NCBI GenBank assembly: GCA_037954665.1
Contig: JBBMOL010000139.1
Location: 1,840,232 to 1,904,231 of the forward strand
From: Laguncularia racemosa
Taxonomy: Eukaryota > Streptophyta > Magnoliopsida > Myrtales > Combretaceae
DNA length: 64,000 nucleotides
Direction: 5' to 3'
The notes under the pieces are model-generated. The model ran no database searches and was not told the DNA's origin. It saw only the letters and a program-made list of their open reading frames with translations. This document shows, piece after piece, positions 54,272 through 64,000 of this stretch (position 1 is the first letter of the stretch; every line of letters begins with the position of its first letter). The translations under genes were made by a program, and so were the position numbers.

Positions 54272-55226
54272 CCACTTGGCTATGATTCTTTCAACTTAAA
54301 GCATCAGCTAAGGCATTGGCTTTCCCTGGATGATAGTTGATATTGAGATCGTAGTCCTTGATGAGCTCAAGTCATCTTCTTTGTCGTATGTTGAGCTCCT
54401 TTTGAGTAAATAAGTACTTTAAGCTTTTGTGATCCGTGTATATTTTGCATTTCTACCTATATAGGTATTGCCTCCACATCTTTAGGGTAAATACGATAGC
54501 AACTAGTTCTAAATCATGAGTAGGGTAGTTCCTCTCATGTGGTTTCAACTGTCTTGAAGCATAAGCCACGACTTTCTTGTTTTGCATTAGCACGCAACCC
54601 AACCCATTCTATGAGGCATCACAATAAGCACAAAAAGGTTCCTTTAAGTTAGGCAGGGTCAAAATAGGAGCTAAGATCAGCTGTTGCTTAAACTCCTAAA
54701 ACCTTCTTTGACAATCATCATCCTACTTGAACTGTACATCTTTTTGAGTTAATTTAATTAATGGCTTTGATACTTAGGAAAAGTTCTTCACGAACCTTCT
54801 ATAGTATCCAGTTAACCTAAGAAAACTCCTTACTTTTGTAACGATTTCCAGTTGACTATGGCTTTTATCTTAGTTGGATCCACCATCACACCTTCCCCCG
54901 ATATAATATGTCTCAAGCATGCCGCTTGATTCATCCAGAACTCGCACTTAGAAAATTTTGCATATAATTGATGTTCCTTCAATAGTCCTAAGGCAATCCT
55001 CAGGTGTTCTTCGTGCTCTAGTGAGGTCTTGGAATAAATTAGGATATCGTTGATAAAAACCACTACGAATTTATCCAAAAGCGGCTTGAAGATTCTATTC
55101 GTGAGGTCTATAAATGTAGCCGGAGCATTTGTTAACTCGAATGAAATTACTAGAAATTTATAATGACCATATCGTGTTCGAAAGGCAATTTTAGGTATAT
55201 CTTCTAATTTAATCTTCAGTTGATGG
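54272..55226 (-). pseudogene. pol: TekG RT (palm to connection) and RNase H
   Basis: Reading leftward from solo LTR-2: QLKIKLEDIPKIAFRTRYGH, ELTNAPATFIDLTNRIF, then the catalytic motif as FINDILIYS, where the family has F-x-D-D, so the first Asp is Asn (a G-to-A change). LLKEHQLYAKFSKCEFW and VDPTKIKAI follow. RNase H is readable as scattered pieces to ANALADAL at 54290-54310. It is joined to the 56972-57399 half across the GATGG duplication. Confidence 0.82.
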
Positions 55227-56966
55227 TGATGGGTGTCGAATCCAACAAAAATAAAACCTACTCCTAGACAATTATATGATTTGCATATAGTGGTGAGTAG
55301 GGTCGAATCCACAGAGATTGGTTAAACTTATTTCTATCCAAGGAGAATAAAAAGGAAAAGGAAAATGGGGGGGTTTTGTTTGTGAATCAAAATAAAGTAA
55401 AGCAAGGTAAGAAAATCGGATATTAATAAAAGCCTAGCCAAAGGAATCAAGATAGTTTAATTCAAGGAATTGATCATCGATGCAAATGTTCTCTATTCTT
55501 AGTTCTAGATAAACTAGTTATGGTTATTAACAAGCTCTAACAACCTATCTCTCCTTACTTCCTCGATAACCTCAGACAAGCGCTTTGAATTATTTCTCTT
55601 ATTGATTAAACAACCCTAGACAAGCGCTTAGGATTTAATCTATCAATAACATTAAGATCTAGAGAGACCACCAATTCATGCCAGTAGATTATAAAATAAC
55701 CTATTTAAACATGATCACACACCTCCATAACATGAATTCGATCATCTCTTTTATAACCAAACATGTTATTGCGTCACTAAGACTAGAACAATCAAACAAT
55801 TACGGATTTGACGTGCTAGTTGACAATATATTAACTTGCTAATTGAGTAGAAGAGCTCTATTCATACCAATCAACAAAGATAATAATGACAAAACGATCA
55901 GAAGATATATGAATACCCGAAAGCAAAGAATAGAATAAATACAAGTCAATTAGACCTCACAATTCGTGGAGAATTAAACATCTATGACCCTTTGGCTAGA
56001 AAAGTAGCTTAGCTACTCATGTTCATCAATAAAACGAAAAATAAAAATAAAAACATAATGAACCCGGTTGCCTGCTCTGCCTCCTCGTTTCCTTCTTGTC
56101 TCCAAGGTGATTCCAGATTCCAAAGATCAAAAGTTCAAAAGTTGTCCTAACCCTCTAGGGTTGGTTCTATTTATATTGTTAGGGGGATAGCATGTGATCT
56201 TTTGCTAGCAAGATACGAAAATATCTTTCCTTTTCCAAGTAGATTTCGAGAAGTGAAGATTCGTCTGCCTGGCACGCCCCACCACACGGCCGTGGGTCAA
56301 GCCGTGCCATCCTCTGTGCATATTCTTCAAGTCTTCATTCGCGAACAGTGTGTACCACGGTTACACACACGGCCAGATTTCAAGCCGTGCATTCATCTGT
56401 GCATAATCTACAAGTCTTCATCCGTGTCCAGTGTGTACCACGGTTACACCCACGGCTAGATTTCAAGCCGTGCCTTCATCTGGTTGATGTTCCACACTTT
56501 CTTCTCCTTGGCACGTCTAGCTTCCACCATGGCTCCAAGCACGGTTTCTCCCACGGCTTCCACCACGGCCGTGCCTTAAGCCGTGTCTCTCTTTGTTCAA
56601 AGTCCACATTTCCGCCTTCTTGTCCAGTGAGGGACACGGTTTGCGCCATGGCCGTGCCTCAACCCGTGCTTCCGATACACGGCCGTGTACTTCAACCGTG
56701 TATCTTCCTATTGATTCAAAACCAAGTACACGGCCGTGTACTTCAATTACATGCCCATGTACTTCCCTCCGACGGTGTAAATCCTTGTCTTTGAACCAAG
56801 TTGTAGATGGCTTCTCTAATTTACTTGAATTGGCATCTTTGACTCCATTTAATCTGATTTATCACGATGATAGAATTAGAGTACCATTTCCTTATGATTT
56901 CTATAAAATCAATAATAATTTAACACAATTTATACTATAAAGATTGAGTATAAAATAGCTCTATCA
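55227..56966 (-). mobile_element. Solo LTR-2 (AthI family), TSD GATGG
   Basis: A reverse-oriented 1,740-bp LTR, TGATGGGTGTCG to GCTCTATCA on the + strand, matching the AthI LTR end to end, flanked by GATGG (55222-55226, 56967-56971). It disrupts TekG RT between GYH and QLKI. The palindrome array is at about 56280-56760 and TATAAATA (reverse) at 56168-56175. A full element was here and recombined away. Confidence 0.94.
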
Positions 56967-56971
56967 GATGG

Positions 56972-57830
56972 TATCCAAATCGTAAATCTATTCGAGAGAA
57001 TATACTTGCTCCTCGCAACTAATCGAACAGATCATCAATTCTTGGCAATGGATATTTATTCTTAATGGTTATTTTGTTTAGTTCTTGATAATCGATGCAT
57101 AGCTGCATAGATCCATCCTTCTTCTTGACGAACAACATTGGAGCTCCCCAAGGTGATACACTTGGGCGAATGAATCCCTTCTTAATCAATTCTTGCAATT
57201 GCTTCTTTAATTCTTTCAACTTAATTGGGGCCATTCGATAGGGTGCTTTTGAGATTAGTTCCATACTAGGTTTCACTTCAATGGTAAAATCCATTTCTCT
57301 CAAAGGTGTTAGTCCTGGTAATTCTTTGGGAAACACCTTAGGAAATTTGTTGATAACTAGTATTTCTTCTAATCTTATTGATCCCTTATTTGTCTCCATT
57401 GCATCTACTAGGTAAATGCTCTAGTTTTGAAGGTATTTTCCTCTTTCTTGTAATATGTTAGTGGAAGTTTTTGGATTTTTCCTTGACTGCCCTTGATATA
57501 CTATAGTTTTTTCTCTTAGCTTGTTGAATCGTACTTCCTTATTCTTGCAATTTACATTAGCAAAGTGCTTCGACAACCAATCCATTCCCAGAATCACTTC
57601 GTAGCCTCTCATGGATAAAATTATCAAATCTATAGGCATATTTCTTCCTTGTATTTTGATTGGACATTCTCTTACAATTTCCTTAGTGATGGCCATTTCT
57701 CCTGTAGGAGTGCTAATTCTTATGATCTTCAAAGAAGGTTGAACTTCCAACTTCCTTTGTTGAGGTATAGTTGAGCTTATAAAAGAATTTCTAGCTCCTA
57801 TGTCGAAGAGAACCAATGTTGGTTGAGTAG
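56972..57830 (-). pseudogene. pol: TekG protease and RT fingers
   Basis: One frame with TAG-type stops at 57421 and 57019. Protease: MVLFDIGARNSFIS (DIGA for DSGA), MRGYEVILGMDWLSKHFANV. RT fingers: PGLTPLREMDFTIEVKP, GFIRPSVSPWGAPMLFVKKK, CIDYQELNKITIKNKYPLPR, then IDDLFD. It continues as LRGASIFSRIDLRFGYH up to the solo LTR. Confidence 0.87.
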
Positions 57831-57999
57831 CAATTAAAAGGGATCCTATTAATTACGTAGCACTATCTATAAAATTTTTACTTACCTAAGTCTTTTAATA
57901 TTAAATCTCTTATACCTTTTTAGCTCTTCCAACTAATCTTTTATTTAAGTTTCCTATACAAGATATTGCATATAGGCAAAGTAGATCTTGACATACTTG

Positions 58000-59963
58000 T
58001 TACAACATCTCTTTATTTCGTATATTTCATGGTTGCTAAATCAATATCCCGGTATTGTTTAGACTCTTTATTCACCCATTCTCTTGCATCAGTGCCCTCT
58101 ATAGCAAATATTTGAGCATTTGTGGCCTAGGTGTTAGGACAGACATTAGCCATATGCCCTAGTTGTCCGCACACAAAGCATATTGTGAAATTATTTCGTA
58201 GGCAATCTAGGACATTATCATCGTTCAATCCACAACGAAAACACTTTACCCTTAAGTATGGGCATTCTCTAGGATAATGTCCTTTTCCGCCTTTCCAGCA
58301 AACTACCTTTATAAGTTTTTCTTAGGGAGGGATGACTAATGGTTTATTACCTAGCGGCCTCATATTCAGCATGGGCTTCTTTCCCCTATCACTTAGAGTT
58401 GGTTGGAACAATGGTCTCTTGGTTAGAGCATGTATCCCTATAATTTCACAAAGCATATTGTGAAATTATTTCGAAGGCAATCTAGGACATTATCATCGTT
58501 CAATCCATAACGAAAACACTTTACCCTTAAGTATGGGCACTCTCTAGGATAATGTCCTTTTCCGCCTTTCCAGCAAACTACCTTTATAAGTTTTTCTTAG
58601 GGAGGGATGACTAATGGTTTATTACCTAGCGGCCTCATATTTAGCATGGGCTTCTTTCCCCTATCACTTAGAGTTGGTTGGAACAATGGTCTCTTGGTTA
58701 GAGCATGTATCCCTATAATTTCACAAAGCATATTGTGAAATTATTTCGAAGGCAATCTAGGACATTATCATCGTTCAATCCATAACGAAAACACTTTACC
58801 CTTAAGTATGGGCACTCTCTAGGATAATGTCCTTTTCCGCCTTTCCAGCAAACTACCTTTATAAGTTTTTCTTAGGGAGGGATGACTAATGGTTTATTAC
58901 CTAGCGGCCTCATATTCAGCATGGGCTTCTTTCCCCTATCACTTAGAGTTGGTTGGAACAATGGTCTCTTGGTTAGAGCATGTATCCCTATATTTAGTCG
59001 AGCCTAAGCTCTCATTTCTTCCACCCTTAGCTTTGTTTATTCCAAAGCATGGGCCTTGTTTACCACTTTTGATTATGTTTGGAGCTCAAACTCCATAATT
59101 CATTCTTGCATTTTTATATCCATTCCGTTCATGAATAGTTATCGCTTCAACGCATCGGAATCCTTGTAAATATCGAGAGAAAATTGTAATAATTGATTGA
59201 ATTCATTTTCGTATTAATCAATTGTTCTTCTACCTTTCTTTAGTTGGAACAGTTGCCCACTTAACCGTATTCTGATGCTCTTTAGGAAATATTCTTAGAA
59301 GAATTCTCCTTTAAACGTTTCCCATGAGGTTAGTTGAGGTAAAACCCTTTGTTTAGTGTCCTACTATGTCCTAGCTCTCATTTTTAATAAAAATGATGCA
59401 TATGTTACTTTTTGGTGGTTTTCCACTTCGTACGTAGCAAATGATCTTTCTAATTGTGCTATCCACTCTTCGACTTCCTCTGGTTTTCCATATGCTCCAT
59501 TGAAGTACCAATTTGATCAGATGAAATTTGGAAATATTCTCCTTTAAATTCGACCAATTCTTCCTAGGTCATATCTTTGTTGACCTCCTATATGAGGTGC
59601 ATGAGCAGTTGAAATTGGTGGAGGTGGTGGTGCCACTTGTGGTTGTTGAGGAGCAATTATAGGTGGCACTAGTGGTGCTTGAGGTGGTGGAGAAACTAAT
59701 TGTGACGAAGGTTGGCTCCCTAGCATTAGGTGTTAGATTAATAAGGCTTGTTGTTGGGCCAACTGTTGAACTGCCGCTTCCAATCTCGACATATGTTCCT
59801 CCCCACTTCCTTCCCCATTGGAAGGGGCTTGAGTTGCACTTCTTTGCCTTGACCTAATTGCTCTACTTGGCGTCTTAGGTTAGATCTCCGGATTTTCTTA
59901 TGATACTGAGGGTGGAGTTCTTGCTTGCGAAGTTTCGTTTGCATCTCGATACTTAGCGGGCAT
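58000..59963 (-). pseudogene. gag: TekG Gag with several zinc knuckles
   Basis: Start MPAKYRDANETSQARTPPSV at 59963. A Pro/Gln-rich stretch (59544-59726) precedes the capsid region (NWYFNGAYGKPEEVEEWIAQ, ATYEVENHQKVTYASF). At the 3' side three knuckle-like motifs are read: CWKGGKGHYPREC (second Cys changed), CFRCGLNDDNVLDC and CFVCGQLGHMANVC. The segment coding the knuckles lies in a triplicated 275-bp repeat. Many stops and frame changes. Confidence 0.78.
58172..58993 (-). repeat. 275-bp tandem triplication over the TekG Gag zinc knuckles
   Basis: Units start at 58172, 58447 and 58722 (CACAAAGCATATTGTGAAA). Units 2 and 3 are almost identical (for example ATTTAGC/ATTCAGC); unit 1 differs from both at several sites. 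275 is not a multiple of three, so each repeat shifts the frame and the triplication cannot give a longer working Gag. Confidence 0.9.
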
Positions 59964-60321
59964 TGTCGTTTTTTCTCCTCTACTGGTATTTCCATTGTAA
60001 TTTATTAACGCAATATATAAAATATGTTAGGACATTTCCAATGATATATATATATCAATAATGATATGGATATCAATAAAAGTCATATAACATATATGTA
60101 TAATTGCATTAAAAGTTAAAAAAATACGAAATCATGATATTTTACATATACTTTTCAAATTTTACATTTCTTAGGTTTCTAACTTATACATATGTCAACT
60201 TTGAGGGATATATATATTAAGTAACAAAATTTTTCCCTCTCGAGTCTTACTAACATAAAAGCATTACTATCCCTTATATACATTGCTTTTTCAAATATTT
60301 TCTAATTCTCTTCTTAGATTC
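59964..60321 (-). other. TekG spacer between extra ORF and gag
   Basis: AT-rich with TATATA runs (60038-60056, 60211-60219). No gene is seen. Confidence 0.6.
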
Positions 60322-60894
60322 CTATGCGACATCTTCTGATCCTTCACTTGTGTCCTTATCACTTTCTCCCATTTCTTCTTCTACTGGGGAGTCCGAGGTT
60401 ACACTATTGTCTTCTGGGGCATCGTCTAAATGGGAGTTTTCTTTAGGAGATGAATCCTCTTTTGGATCCTCTTCCTAATCTTCCCATAATTCTGGTTTTA
60501 CTACAAACATATCCCTTTGGTTTACGATCTCGAACTCTCAGTGCTTAATGTAGTCCATAGTATCCCAAGAGTCTTTTGACTATATCAACCCTAGATTAAT
60601 TCTCGACTTCCAATCATAAATCTCTCTCTCATACGTCTGTGAGTTTCTTCTAGACTAGACTAAAGGGTTTAGGACTTCTTGGGGATACCCTCTTCCTAGA
60701 TTGAATCGAGCCACAAATAGTACTTCAAGTGGCTCCTCCTCCATCCTTATCATTATCACAAACCAAGCTTTTAGAGCAGGTATAGCAATATACCGACTAT
60801 ACCTATCTCTAAGATCTTTGCTTAGCTTATCCAATTAGATTTGCCACTACTCAATCAATCCGATTCTCCAATCCTCTGTTATTTCATCTACCAT
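60322..60894 (-). pseudogene. TekG extra ORF upstream of gag, unknown function, six in-frame stops
   Basis: From ATG at 60894 to TAG at 60322 there are 191 codons in a single frame with six internal stops and no frameshift. The product starts MVDEITEDWRIGLIE, has a central block with SRYIAIPALKAWFVIM and EEEPLEVLFVARFNLGRG, and a strongly acidic C-terminus (DDAPEDNSVTSDSPVEEEMG). I do not recognise a family. Its place, between PBS and gag, recalls ORF1 of Ogre/Tat elements, but the rest of TekG is Tekay-like. Most stops are one transition away from Gln, Arg or Trp codons, which suggests the frame was once coding. Confidence 0.5.
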
Positions 60895-61208
60895 CTTATA
60901 GATTGAGAAGTGTTCGTATTAGATTTACAGTGATTTCATTCCCAATCTATATCCTATTAAATCATCCTCATCTCTCATGCAACAAACACTTCATTTTTTA
61001 TCTATGCTCTCGAGCATTTCCTACATTTCATCGAAATTTTGAAATTTTTATAAGTTTTAAGTTATTTATTTTCATTCCCAAGTTCTACCTACTCTCCCTT
61101 ATTAAGGTAAGTTTTATATATCTATAGGGTTGTCAAATCAATCTCTTAAGATATTGACTCTCTACCCAACTTATTTCTAAATTAGATCTTACTTTAACAA
61201 AATCTTTA
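60895..61208 (-). other. TekG leader
   Basis: Non-coding AT-rich interval between PBS and the extra ORF. Nothing specific is seen. Confidence 0.6.
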
Positions 61209-61220
61209 GCTTTAATACCA
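61209..61220 (-). promoter_or_regulatory. TekG primer-binding site (degenerate tRNA-Met)
   Basis: GCTTTAATACCA on the + strand is TGGTATTAAAGC in the element, two changes from TGGTATCAGAGC, eight bases from the LTR. Confidence 0.6.
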
Positions 61221-62639
61221 CCAAAAGCTGTTATGCTACGCAAGGTACTCAATTTGTGATAACCCGCTACGACTGCTCAATCTCTATTATGCAATCATGA
61301 AGCGTCTCAGATCAATACAATTCAACCTATACAAAACATAATAATTAACAATTCGAATGCCTCTAGCATTCTTTCTTTTCAAACAAAACCCATCTCGTAT
61401 TCAACGGATACATTATATATGTCTCGGAAAGGGCCTTGTCTAAGTCTCATACACATAGATACCACTAAAACTTCTTGAAATCATATTAAATATTTACAAC
61501 CCTCTAAATCTTAATGTATAACAAGTTAAATACAATATTCTCACTATCTCTTCATCTTACCCCTATTCCTTAAGTTTAAGGCGATTATACATACTGTGGT
61601 ACGATATCCTTTAATGAAGTTTATATAATCACGTCTGGTAAGGAAAAATCTATAGGAGGGTGAGCTAATAGCCTAGTGAGATAAGAGTGTAATCTCTCAC
61701 TACTGTTTACAAACACAATCAATTTCAAACAAGTTTTCAAAACATATGCTTTATATGAACAACCATGTAAATGCAACATCACACACGGTTTTTCGGTAAC
61801 CAGCGTGAAGTCTAAGGTTTGCGCCCCCCTTGACCTTGGGTTAGGGATTTGGATCATATCATTAGTGCTTGGGTTTCACACTTAATCGATTCACCTTATT
61901 TCTTGATTAGGTTTTATCTCTTACTACTACACAATATTAATGTTATAAATTCAGCTAAGTGTCACTCACACATTAAGCATTAACACCATTAAGGATAGAC
62001 CAGACTCAGAACCGTTAAGGATAGACCAGACTCACATGCATATATGCAACATTTTTCCACAACGCATTCACAATTCCATTCACACATTAATACTAAAGGA
62101 ATTATCACACATAGGGGTACTCATGACCTCGGTACACACAATATTTGTCCTAATGGGAACTTCCTCTATGGGCAACATCTAACCCTCATCTACCTTAGCT
62201 CATTTTGATACAAGGCTCTACTAGGGACAACGCGGCATATTAATCATTGAGGTGCCCCTTAAGGATCAACCACTGCGGGCTCCTAGGTCGAGCTAAGCAC
62301 AAGCAACATATCTCATTTTATTTATATAACACTGTATTACTTCATGATTCACATTATGTCTCAACATTTCATTATTTCACATACAACTTATTATATAGCT
62401 TCCTAATAATCACATATGACAAAGAAAGTAAATGTGTACCTGGAATCCTAACCTTATGTACTTGTTGTCCAAAACTTAAACTAAGTCGATATCTATATAA
62501 TCAACACATTAATCTTAGTACTACTCCAAAATAATATAACTCTCCTAAGTCCTCTTATTCTATTAAGTCATCTAAGGTTTCACTAAATTGTTTTGGTTGT
62601 GTGGAACTTAGTTAATTAAGAAGAGAAATTTGATCCATA

Positions 62640-63070
62640 TTGAAAATGTTCATCACTTAACATGGGCATGTTAAAGGTCCTGTTGCTCAACACGGCTAGT
62701 ACACAATCGTGTTAGGGGTCGTGTATCTCTCGATGAGATTTGGTTTCAATACGGTTGCAACATGGTTGTGTTGAGAGGTTGTGTTTCTCTTAATTCAACA
62801 CGGTCAAAACACGATCATGTTGAGATGTCGTATATCTTTTAGCATGACTTTTAGACTTAACATGGTCGAAATATGACTGTTGGGTGGCTATGTTCTTCTC
62901 ATTTTAACACGAGGGTAACACGACTATGTTGCATAGTCGTGTATCTCTTGAGACACTTTTAAATTCAATACGGTCGTTGCACGACCATGTTGGGGACCGT
63001 GTATCTCTCGATATACTATTACATTAAACACAATCGTAACATAACCGTGTTGGGAGGCTATGTACATCTC
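62640..63070 (-). repeat. Palindrome array of about 60-bp units in the TekG 5' LTR
   Basis: About seven units with ACACGGTC/GACCATGTT palindromes and a GTGTATCTCTC spacer. It is the inverted counterpart of the TekH array at 37640-37970, and the core again has the C-x-CG-CCG-TG layout of the other LTR arrays. Confidence 0.7.
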
Positions 63071-63539
63071 GGCTAATCCCATGAACCCTAATATTTAACT
63101 CCAACTTCCACCAAATTCAATCCTTTTTATCCTTAAGCTCCATTAAATCTTAAAGATATGTAATTATTTCTCAAATAACTTAGTTAGAATACTTACATCG
63201 AATTTTCCTATGTATAGACTCCTTGATAAGAGAATTTCTTTTTCTTTACGTTCACGTTTGCTTCGCTGCACTACTCTCTCAAATCTTGTTAGGCCTTCTT
63301 AGACACGCCTCCTCTCTTTTAATATCTCTCTTTGTCAATCAATCTCTCTAATTGGTTGAGATTGTTGAATTTGCAAAAAGAGGAGAACCCTAGGTCATTT
63401 TAGCATATGTACAGTCCCATTAGGAAAAGATGAAATTACCCCTTATCCCACACTTCCATTAACAACTTTGTCCCTCATTATATTTTACACATTTATTTAT
63501 TTGTATATATATATAAAATATCATATATTACATAAGTTC

Positions 63540-64000
63540 ATGTATGAGTGCATGTGCACGTTCAGGCATGCAAATGTACATGCGTATGTAAATGTGTGTG
63601 ATCATGCATGGGGTCGTGCATGCGAGTGTACATGCATCCATGTAGTCATATGTGCTTGTATACGTGTGATTGGTTGTGCTTGCATGCATCCAGTCGCACA
63701 TGCATGCATGTGTGTGAGTGGTCATGCGTACATGTGTATGTTTGTATGGTCATGTGTGCTTGTGTACATGTGGCTCTACTATCGTATGCGCGTGTCTACG
63801 GTCATGCATGCGTGCATACAATCGTGCCTATGCATGTACGTTTATGTGTGTGTACATCTATATGTGTGGTCGTGTGTGCATGCAAGCAATTGTGCGGTCG
63901 TGTGTGTATGCATACGGTCGTATGGTCATGTAGTTGTCCATACATTCATGCATGTGATCGTACGGTTGTGCATGTATGCATGCATGCATGCAGTCGTGCG
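63540..64000. repeat. CATG/TGCATG-rich imperfect satellite
   Basis: About 460 bp made of short, irregular units such as GTCGTGCATGC, GTGTACATGCAT and GGTCATGTGTG. It is alternating purine-pyrimidine for long stretches and full of CATG and TGCA palindromes. It continues past the window edge. The Cys/Met-rich ORFs on both strands are repeat artefacts. Confidence 0.8.

Larger units (their letters stand above)
40088..64000 (-). mobile_element. TekG: Tekay/Del-like element hosting D, F and solo LTR-2 (5' end outside window)
   Basis: Reverse-strand order from right to left: 5' LTR (61229 on), tRNA-Met PBS, an extra ORF, gag, protease, RT, RNase H, integrase, polypurine tract (48364-48377) and 3' LTR (48363 down to 40088). 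Three insertions with perfect TSDs interrupt it. The two LTRs agree over about the first 0.8 kb of their 3' ends and then differ, so pairing is likely but not proven. Confidence 0.75.
61229..64000 (-). repeat. TekG 5' LTR (runs off the window)
   Basis: Begins TGTTATGC on the + strand beside the PBS. The first 0.8 kb matches the 3' LTR at 40088-40880. Beyond about 62000 it differs: it has a CAACACGG-type array (62640-63070) and a CATG-rich array (63540-64000) not found in the left copy. The outer end is not in the window, so part of this interval may be another repeat. Confidence 0.6.

Noticed and set aside
58172..58993. Three regular repeats considered as a possible CRISPR-like or zinc-finger array gene
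   Set aside because: Units are 275 bp, directly adjacent with no spacers, in a plant retrotransposon gag, and out of frame with each other.
63528..63933. Cys/Met/Ala-rich ORFs on both strands (63528-63725 -, 63718-63933 +) resembling small secreted cysteine-rich peptides
   Set aside because: They lie entirely in the CATG-rich satellite; overlapping frames on both strands have the same composition, so they follow from the repeat.

Overview
The window is plant nuclear DNA, almost certainly a heterochromatic and probably pericentromeric block, built nearly entirely of nested Ty3/gypsy LTR retrotransposons. The evidence is primer-binding sites complementary to plant tRNA-Asp (TGGCGCCGTTGCCGGGGA) and initiator tRNA-Met (TGGTATCAGAGC), perfect or near-perfect 5-bp target-site duplications (TSDs), polypurine tracts, and Gag, protease (PR), reverse transcriptase (RT), RNase H (RH) and integrase (IN) homology. 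The DNA is AT-rich. I see no single-copy host gene, tRNA or rRNA gene, or CRISPR array. The species cannot be read from the sequence; a eudicot is a guess. Family names (Athila-, Tekay/Del- and CRM-like) come from recognised protein and PBS motifs, not from a search.

Layout. (1) 1-6433: AthI, an Athila-like element with gag and protease but no RT/RH/IN, inserted in the integrase gene of AthII. (2) 6434-14259: the 3' part of AthII (integrase, an env-position ORF, 3' LTR), itself hit by an insertion that is now solo LTR-1 (8559-9785). (3) 14260-14826: unclassified AT-rich DNA. (4) 14827-39328: TekH, a 5'-incomplete Tekay-like element on the + strand, cut by A (15370-19797), E (20439-26957) and B (27229-37378); B is cut in its 5' LTR by C (28033-33457, - strand). 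(5) 39329-40087: short unassigned interval. (6) 40088-64000: TekG, a Tekay-like element on the - strand, cut by D (41407-46819), F (49877-54266, - strand) and solo LTR-2 (55227-56966); its 5' end leaves the window.

A to F share a protein hallmark of plant CRM-type chromoviruses: the integrase frame runs through the polypurine tract into the 3' LTR and encodes a basic GPxxRxxAKR-like tail there. Only E keeps a whole (broken) pol. C and D share one RT-to-integrase fusion junction, F has lost nearly all RT/RH/IN, and A and B keep only protease plus the LTR-encoded tail. Most of the cluster is therefore non-autonomous families that probably moved using enzymes supplied in trans.

The most striking cross-family signal is an array of imperfect palindromes built on CACGGCCGTG, placed upstream of the TATA box in LTRs of unrelated lineages (Athila-like and CRM-like), with a related CAACAyGrCCrTGTTG form in Tekay-like LTRs. 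It looks like a modular promoter or enhancer element shared or convergently acquired by different retrotransposons.
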